Shown here in pieces: positions 51,701 through 60,700 of a stretch of DNA of 64,000 bases. The DNA lies in assembly GCA_020796225.1 (NCBI GenBank), contig CM036758.1:31031647-31095646 (forward strand). The letters run 5' to 3'. Both the position numbers and the translations under genes were made by a program. Below the pieces are notes generated by a model. It saw only the letters and a program-made list of their open reading frames with translations. It was not told the origin of the DNA and did not search any database. The DNA is from Arion vulgaris. Lineage: Eukaryota; Mollusca; Gastropoda; Stylommatophora; Arionidae. The first letter of the stretch is position 1; each line of letters starts with the position of its first letter.

Positions 51701-54700
51701 TACAAGTTAGTCGGAACATTATTGGTGCTATGTTATGTCTTACAAGTTAGTCGGAACATTATTGGTGCTATGTTATGTCTTACAAGTTAGTCGGAACATT
51801 ATTGGTGCTATGTTATGTCTTACAAGTTAGTCGGAACATTATTGGTGCTATGTTATGTCTTACAAGTTAGTCGGAACATTATTGGTGCTATGTTATGTCT
51901 TACAAGTTAGTCGGAACATTATTGGTGCTATGTTATGTCTTACAAGTTAGTCGGAACATTATTGGTGCTATGTTATGTCTTACAAGTTAGTCGGAACATT
52001 ATTGGTGCTATGTTATGTCTTACAAGTTAGTCGGAACATTATTGGTGCTATGTTATGTCTTACAAGTTAGTCGGAACATTATTGGTGCTATGTTATGTCT
52101 TACAAGTTAGTCGGAACATTATTGGTGCTATGTTATGTCTTACAAGTTAGTCGGAACATTATTGGTGCTATGTTATGTCTTACAAGTTAGTCGGAACATT
52201 ATTGGTGCTATGTTATGTCTTACAAGTTAGTCGGAACATTATTGGTGCTATGTTATGTCTTACAAGTTAGTCGGAACATTATTGGTGCTATGTTATGTCT
52301 TACAAGTTAGTCGGAACATTATTGGTGCTATGTTATGTCTTACAAGTTAGTCGGAACATTATTGGTGCTATGTTATGTCTTACAAGTTAGTCGGAACATT
52401 ATTGGTGCTATGTTATGTCTTACAAGTTAGTCGGAACATTATTGGTGCTATGTTATGTCTTACAAGTTAGTCGGAACATTATTGGTGCTATGTTATGTCT
52501 TACAAGTTAGTCGGAACATTATTGGTGCTATGTTATGTCTTACAAGTTATGGAACATTATTGGTGCTATGTTATGTCTTACAAGTTAGTCGGAACATTAT
52601 TGGTGCTATGTTATGTCTTACAAGTTAGTCAGAACATTATTGGTGCTATGTTATGTGTTCAACGCCATGGCACATTGGGCATTTCTATGCATGCTTTGTC
52701 CTCTGCTGCAGCACCCATCCCAAAGTCCACTTGCTCTCCGTACCCATGAGAAGTTGATTAGTATATCTTCTCTCTCACCACGAATATAACACCATCTTGC
52801 ATGTCCAAACTTAACACCTAATTTTCACAATCGGTCTAGTGTCTGAGACTCGTCCATATCACATAAATGAGAGCGTTCTACATTGAGGACATCAACCCTG
52901 TTTATTGGTGTGACAGGGTTAGGGGTGTTCATTGACTGCATTTAAGTGTAATGCCAGCAGAGAGCCAACAATCTCTACAGTAACCTCCTTCTTCTTCGCG
53001 ATTGCAATTTTGATGATTATATCATCAGACGAGTTCTTATGATGAAGTTGTCTGTTGTCTGGAGCTCTTCTCTGGTGCCATCTAGTTTTGAATGTAGTGT
53101 TGTGTTGTAGGACCAGCATCCCTTTCTGGGGAGGACATACAGGGATAGTCTTGCAGGACATATTCTGTGGTTTGTTCAGAGATGCCATAGAGACACAGAT
53201 GAGGTGGGGGACAAGCTAAGCCTGTGTAAGTGTTTATTTAGTCTGTTATGCCCTGTCCTGAGATGGAAGATGATGGTCTGTCCTTGTCTGCCGAGTATTT
53301 GATAGTTGTCGTTGAATAGTTTATGTTCTTTTCTAATGTCAATGATAACTTTATTTTTTGGTAACCTCTTGAACAGCTTCAACTACACTACACAACAGCT
53401 TCGGCTTTACAACACCTTACAACAGCGTTCACTACAGCCTCACAAAGCTCTCCACAACAGCTTCCACTACAGCCTACACAACATCTTCAGTTACAACCTA
53501 TACAAAAGCTTTTACTATAGCCTACACTACAGCCTCCACATCTTGTACTTGCCTTGACGTATCTTTATCTTTCGTTTCTTGATGACCTTGTCCATCAATT
53601 CCCTCATAGACATAGCCATGGAGTCTACCTGAAATTTGTTGAAGCCACGATTCGGAACATTTCTGAAATGACAAGTCATTATAAATTATAAGAGAATATA
53701 TGTATTTCTCGTGTACCTTTATACATTACATAGAGGCTGCAAGTAACTTCTCCAGACGGCTCTGTCCTGGACAATTCACTCAAACACATCCATTGAATCG
53801 AGCCTGATATTTCTTGCCTCAAACAGCAAAGTTCGTTTCAGGGTTTCCCTACAGCCTCTCTCTTCTTGAACCCTTTGCCTCCCATTTCAATGCCTGCTTT
53901 GGTATTCTTTGATCATTTTTTCTCAAAGTGTTCCCAACATATCTCCACCTTCTACTTCTTATAACAGTTATCACTAGGGGTTGACCAGACATTTCTCTGA
54001 TTTCATCACTTCTCTTGAATCCGACCCATTTTATGTTAATTATTTTTTGCAAACATCTATTTTCAAACGCATTCAACTTGTTCTCTATATCCTTAGTTAT
54101 TTTCCAACTCTCGCTGGCATATGTTAGGATTGATACAACAATTTTAAAGCAATCATAAACAATATAAGAGAATAGGAATGGCTAAAAGCACATCGAGAGC
54201 TGCAGTTGCGTAGTTGTTAGTGAACGCTTCGTAGGCTAGTGGTTCGGATTCAATTCCACAGTAGGCATAGGATTTTTTAGGCTCTCAGGTCGACCCAGCC
54301 TAAATTGGGTCCCAGAAAAACACTGGAGAGTGAAGGTGGCTGATGTGATGTTGACTACATCGTGTGCCATTGGTCAATGTAAAATATAGGCTAACGCTGT
54401 TTTTCCTAATATACCTTGTGATATAAAAAGGGTTCCTTTACCTTTTACTTTTAAAAGTACATTAAAGGGACAAAAGCCGAAAGGTTGACTTTATTGCACC
54501 AGGTTTTATCCCATATAGCTCGGTCCTTCTCCACAGAAGTGGTACGCGACCCGGTGAGAGTATTGCACAAAGCATGAACTCCATAACTCCTGCAACAATC
54601 CTAGGGTCTCTGGGAAAATGCACTTATGAACAGAACAGCGAGGCCTGGGTCAAACCCACGACCTTTGGAACGCAAGACAAAGGCTTAATCACTTAGCCAC

Positions 54701-57700
54701 AGAGACCCCCAAAAGTACATTGATCGATTGAAAGGACCATCATCATTGCACTTTGGTGAATAACCATGTGTGCTTAAATCTCTTTCTTAAACAGGAAGAT
54801 CTCAGTTGAAGTGTATGAACTCAAGAGCTTCTGCAAAGGTCCCTGATGTAATCTTTAGGATGGTAATAGTTTGTAGGACCTTTATTTCAATTATTAAAGA
54901 ATTTCTGGAGCGTCTCGCCAAATGGATTCGAGCGGATCCCATCGGAAACCTGTGTTCAATCCACGATACAGCCAAGGATTTGCTTCTGTCGAGGGCATAA
55001 AAGAACAATCCTAACCTGAACAGTTTCACTCGACTGCACTACCCATTAAATTCCTCAGAATTTCGTCCCCCCTGTCCTACATCTCCCTAAAAAGTGGTAC
55101 TACAGGCAGTAACAACAGTTTCAATTAATTTCTGTCTGGACACCAACTTTCCAGCCTATTCTTATTGATTTTGAACTCCAAAGTCTTTGTATGTGTGAAA
55201 CGCAGGACTCACATTTATTGTGTTCATCTGCTATGAATTCAGGAATAGTCAGGGCAACTTGTATGGCTCTTCTGACTGATTTTTGAGTGAAGGCCCACTT
55301 TCCTTATTATTAGTGTTCGCCACCATACAGGTGTGCCTTCTCTGACTTCAGAGGTAAAGAAAGATAACAAATAACTTATAACATGATCTACATAGCAACC
55401 ATTTGTATACAATGACAACCACTTACATGGTGACCACAACCGACTTTGGTTGGACTGGTGCATTTGCTACCAAAGCAAATTTTGTAAAGCCATATTTGGA
55501 AACTGGATCTGTTGGGACTATAGGAGGAAAGTCTGTGTCAATTTCCCCATCATCTTCGGCCATGTGTAAGGAGAACTTGTTGAGGAAGTCACTGTAAAAT
55601 GTCAACAACAACAATATCAATCATGGAATAAATATCCCATCTATAGTGAAACAAATAAAATATGATATAATATAATAAGTTCACAAAACAAGAAGAATAA
55701 TCCTAGACTAAACTGTCGGCAGTGTATTGTTGGGGTCAGCAAGGTGAGCAAAGAATAGTAACACTGCGACCTACAAGACATGTCTAAGAGGTGACTGAGG
55801 TAGGGACCTTGGGAAGCTACCCTAGTAAATAAAAGTGTCGCAGAAATCGGATGTGCTAGCCTACTTGTAGGCGCATAACTGGCACAATGTACAATCGCTC
55901 TTAGGCTCAGATCATATACAAATCACAAAGTGTGGTTAACAAGTGGTCGATATGTAGTGTTTGAAGAAGAAGAATGTAGGTGAGCTTGAGTTCCGAGTTC
56001 CACAGTGGGCGTGGAATATTGTTTCTTACCATATAGGCTGTCATGTCGACTCCAGCCTCAATTGGGTATGGAGAAAAGCACTGGGAAATTCATTGTTCAT
56101 TTGAGGATCATCTTCATCGCACATCAGAATGTCCACAATTGCTCTGATCTCCTCCCAAGCATGTATTTCAATGTGTTTAGACTAACTCCCGTTCTGTGTT
56201 GGTTGATGTATCTACTGAGGTTTCTCTTGTGGTTTTCCCATCTTGACGCACCTTTTTTTTTTTTTCTTTCGTCCGCTTTCAACTCAGACGACGTTCCATC
56301 TCTGAAACTGATTTTTGCGTGAAAATCTGTTTTCCAATTTCTAACAATGGCAGAGGCGTGACATTGTAAATTACTTACACTGGCAGCCGGTGCTCAATGT
56401 ACTCGTAATTAGTATTCCTCGCCATACAGGCAGATTTTCTCCGACTTCAGAGGTACTCACGTTCTCGTCCTGAGTAAGACCAGGGGACTCGAACAAATGC
56501 CGGACAGTAGGTTCGAACCCGGCTATGAGGCTCTCCTACAGTTAGCAGGCCGAGCTACTATCAACTACTCTAGGCAGTCCCCCTTTGACGCACCTATCGG
56601 TGTGCATAACTTGCAACCGAGAAAGATAATAACCGTTATCTTATTCGTTGAAATCTTCAAAGCGTATGTTACTGTGAAGTAAAAGCGGTCGGTGTGATGT
56701 TGACCACATCAACCATCGTGTGCCGGTTAATGAAAATACGAGTCTAACATCGTATTACCCAATATACATCAAGGTATAAGGAGGGTTCATTTAATTTTTA
56801 CAGATGAAAATGTATAATCCAAGCCTAAAATGTATGATGATCACAGTTGAAAAAGACTAACTAGCATGGGCACAAGAACATCCCCCATCTGGTCAACCCC
56901 TACAACACTAACTAACATGGATACAAGAACATCCCACATCTGGTCAACTCCTACAACACTAACATGGACACAAGAACATCCCCTATCTGGTCAGCTCCTA
57001 CAACACTAACTAACATGGACACAAGAACATACCACATCTGGTCAACTCCTACAACACTAACTAACATGGACACAAGAACATCCCCATCTGGTCAACTCCT
57101 ACAACACTAACTAACATGGACACAAGAACATCCACATCTGGTCAACTCTACAACACTAACTAACATGGACACAAGAACATCCCCCATCTGGTCAACTCCT
57201 ACAACACTAACTAACATGGACACAAGAACATTTCCCCATCTGGTCAACTCCTACAATACTAACTAACATGGACACAAGAACATCCCCATCTGGTCAACTC
57301 CTACAACACTAACTAACATGGACACAAGAACATTTCCCCATCTGGTCAACTCCTACAACACTAACATAGACACAAGAACATTTCCCCATCTGGTCAACTC
57401 CTACAACACTAACATAGACACAAGAACATCCCACATCTGGTCAACTCCTACAACACTAACTAACATAGACACAAGAACATTTCCCCATCTGGTCAACTCC
57501 TACAACACTAACTAACATAGACACAAGAACATCCCACATCTGGTCAACTCCTACAACACTAACTAACATAGACAAGAACATCCCCCATCTGGTCAACTCC
57601 TACAACACTAACATGGACACAAGAACATCCCACATCTGGTCAACTCCTACAACACTAACATGGACACAAGAACATTTCCCCATCTGGTCAACTCCTACAA

Positions 57701-60700
57701 CACTAACTAACATAGACAAGAACATCCCACATCTGGTCAACTCCTACAACACTAACATGGACACAAGAACATCCCACATCTGGTCAACTCCTACAACACT
57801 AACTAACATAGACACAAGAACATTTCCCCATCTGGTCAACTCCTACAACACTAACTAACATAGACACAAGAACATCCCACATCTGGTCAACTCCTACAAC
57901 ACTAACTAACATAGACAAGAACATCCCCCATCTGGTCAACTCCTACAACACTAACTAACATAGACACAAGAACATTTCCCCATCTGGTCAACTCCTACAA
58001 CACTAACTAACATGGACACAAGAACATCCCACATCTGGTCAACTCCTACAACACTAACTAACATGGACACAAGAACATCCCACATTTGGTCAACTCCTAC
58101 AACACTAACATGGACACAAGAACATCCTCCATCTGGTCAACTCCTACAACACTAACTAACATGGACACAAGAACATCCCACATTTGGTCAACTCCTACAA
58201 CACTAACATGGACACAAGAACATCCTCCATCTGGTCAACTCCTACAACACTAACTAACATGGACACAAGAACATCCCACATTTGGTCAACTCCTACAACA
58301 CTAACTAACATGGACACAAGAACATCCCCATCTGGTCAACTCCTACAACACTAACTAACATGGACACAAGGACATCCCACATTTGGTCAACTCCTACAAC
58401 ACTAACATGGACACAAGAACATCCTCCATCTGGTCAACTCCTACAACACTAACTAACATGGACACAAGAACATCCCACATCTGGTCAACTCCTACAACAC
58501 TAACTAACATGGACACAAGAACATCCCCATCTGGTCAACTCCTACAACACTAACTAACATGGACACAAGAACATCCCACATTTGGTCAACTCCTACAACA
58601 CTAACATGGACACAAAAACATCCCTGATCTGGTCAACTCCTACAACACAACTTACTTTGGGTCAATTTGTCCAGCCACAGACTGAAGGTCTGGCTTCATA
58701 CCTTCTTGTGTGTACTGCCAACACACTAACCCTACCACTTCCTGAGCTTTAGCATTGGCTGTCACAATAATCGACATTGGATAAGCTCGCTGCTCAGGTG
58801 TTGAGAAGGCCAGGAAAATATCTAGCTTACGAGTCGGAAGTCCACCTGCTGTCTACAAAGATAAATATATATAGCTAACCAAATTGTGTTAACATGTTCA
58901 ATGCATTGCATAATAAACATCAGGTCATCATATCTACAACAGAGGAACAGTTACAGCAAAACATTAACAGACTCCAGTTAACATACAATGAATACAATAT
59001 CTTCTTCTTCGAATGCTCCACTTGTATGTGATCTGAGCCTAAGAGTGATTGTATGTTGTGCCAATTATGCATCTACAAGTAGGCCAGCACATCTGATTTC
59101 TGCAATGCTTTTATTTACAAGGGTAGTTTCCTAGGTTCTACATCAGTCGCCTTTTATGACATGTCTTGTAGGTCGCAGTGGTGCTATTCTTTGCTTCCTT
59201 GCGGCCCGACACCACACTGGCAGAATACAATATGAGAATAAACATTGACAAAATTGAAGTAATGCAGATATCACCCTGGAATCTAAAATGATAAAATAAC
59301 AGAGCAGTTCACCTATTTAGGTAGCAAATTTGATTGCACTGGAAATGTTAAAAAAGAAATTATGCTACGAATTGTCAAAGCAACAATCAATGAAAAAAAT
59401 TAATTCCATGATAGTCTTCTTCTTCAAATGCTCCATAACGATCCCATATTAAACCACTCTTTGTGATCTGTATGTGATCTAAGCCTAAGAGCAATTGTAT
59501 GTTATGCCAGTTCTGCGCCTGCAAGAAAACCAGCAGATCCTTCTTCGAACGGTTCATACCGACCACTTGTTAAACCACTCTTTGTGATCTGTATGTGATC
59601 TGAGCATAATAGTGACTGTACGTTGTGCCAGTTATGCGCCTACAAGTAGACCAGCACATCCGATTTCTGCTATGCTTTTTATTTAATCGGTAGCTTCCTA
59701 GGCCTTACCTCATTCGCCTCTTACGATGTGCCTTGTAGGTTGCAGTGGTACTATTCTCTATTCTTGCTCCCTTGCGAGCCCTGGCACCACACAGGCACCA
59801 TGAGATTCAATCTACCCTATTACCACTACCATCATCAACATCCAAACAGATACAACAACAATAACAAAAACACATCAAACCTACCCTGCCATCAAACTTG
59901 GCATACTTGAAGAAAGGATTACTCCCATGAGATTCAATCTCCTTCAGCTGCTGAGTCAACGTGGAGAATGGCTTCTCTTTATCAGACTCTACCACAGGTG
60001 CTTCTACACATATCGAAGGTGTGTCGACGTCATCAAAGCGTTACTTTGTCGAATGAAACAACGGTTCGATGTTCTTACCACCTGGAAGTTCCTTTTTGTC
60101 AAAGAGATGGCCCTTATCCTCAGCTGTAAAAATAAAATAATTTGAAAAGTTTCATTGTGTTGACTGATTGATAGGACCATCATCATTGCACTTCGGTGAG
60201 TAACCATGTGTGCTCTCATTTTTTTTTTTTTTTTTTTTTTTTAAAAACACAAGAAGATATCAGCGGCAGTGCACGAACTCCAAAGTACCAGCGCAGGTGT
60301 CCAATTAATTCTTCTTCTTCTTTAAATGCTCCATATCTATCAACCACTTGTTAACCACTCTGTGTGATTTGTATGTGATTTGAGCCTAAGAGCAAGTGTG
60401 CGTTGTGTCAGTTATGAATCTACAAGTAGGCCAGCACATCTGATTTCTGCAGCACTTTTTATTGACTACGGTAGCTTTCCTAGGCTCCTACCTCAATTGC
60501 CTCTTACAGTATTACTATTTTTGGCTCCCCTTGTGAGCCTTGGTACTAAAGGCGGGATTAATTCTGAAGATAGTGAAAATATTTTTGTAGGAATTTTATT
60601 TTTGTTATCTTTCTAATGCATTTTGCCTTAGCAGCGACTTTTCAGCTTGTTCTTCTCGATTTTGAACTGCCAAGGCTTCTTTTACATGTTCAACTTGAAC

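Noticed and set aside
51043..52655. CRISPR-like regular repeats
   Set aside because: Simple head-to-tail 40-bp satellite with no spacers.
57318..57858. Repeated peptide [16 protein letters not shown]
   Set aside because: Translation of the 50-bp intronic satellite of MAPKAP1.
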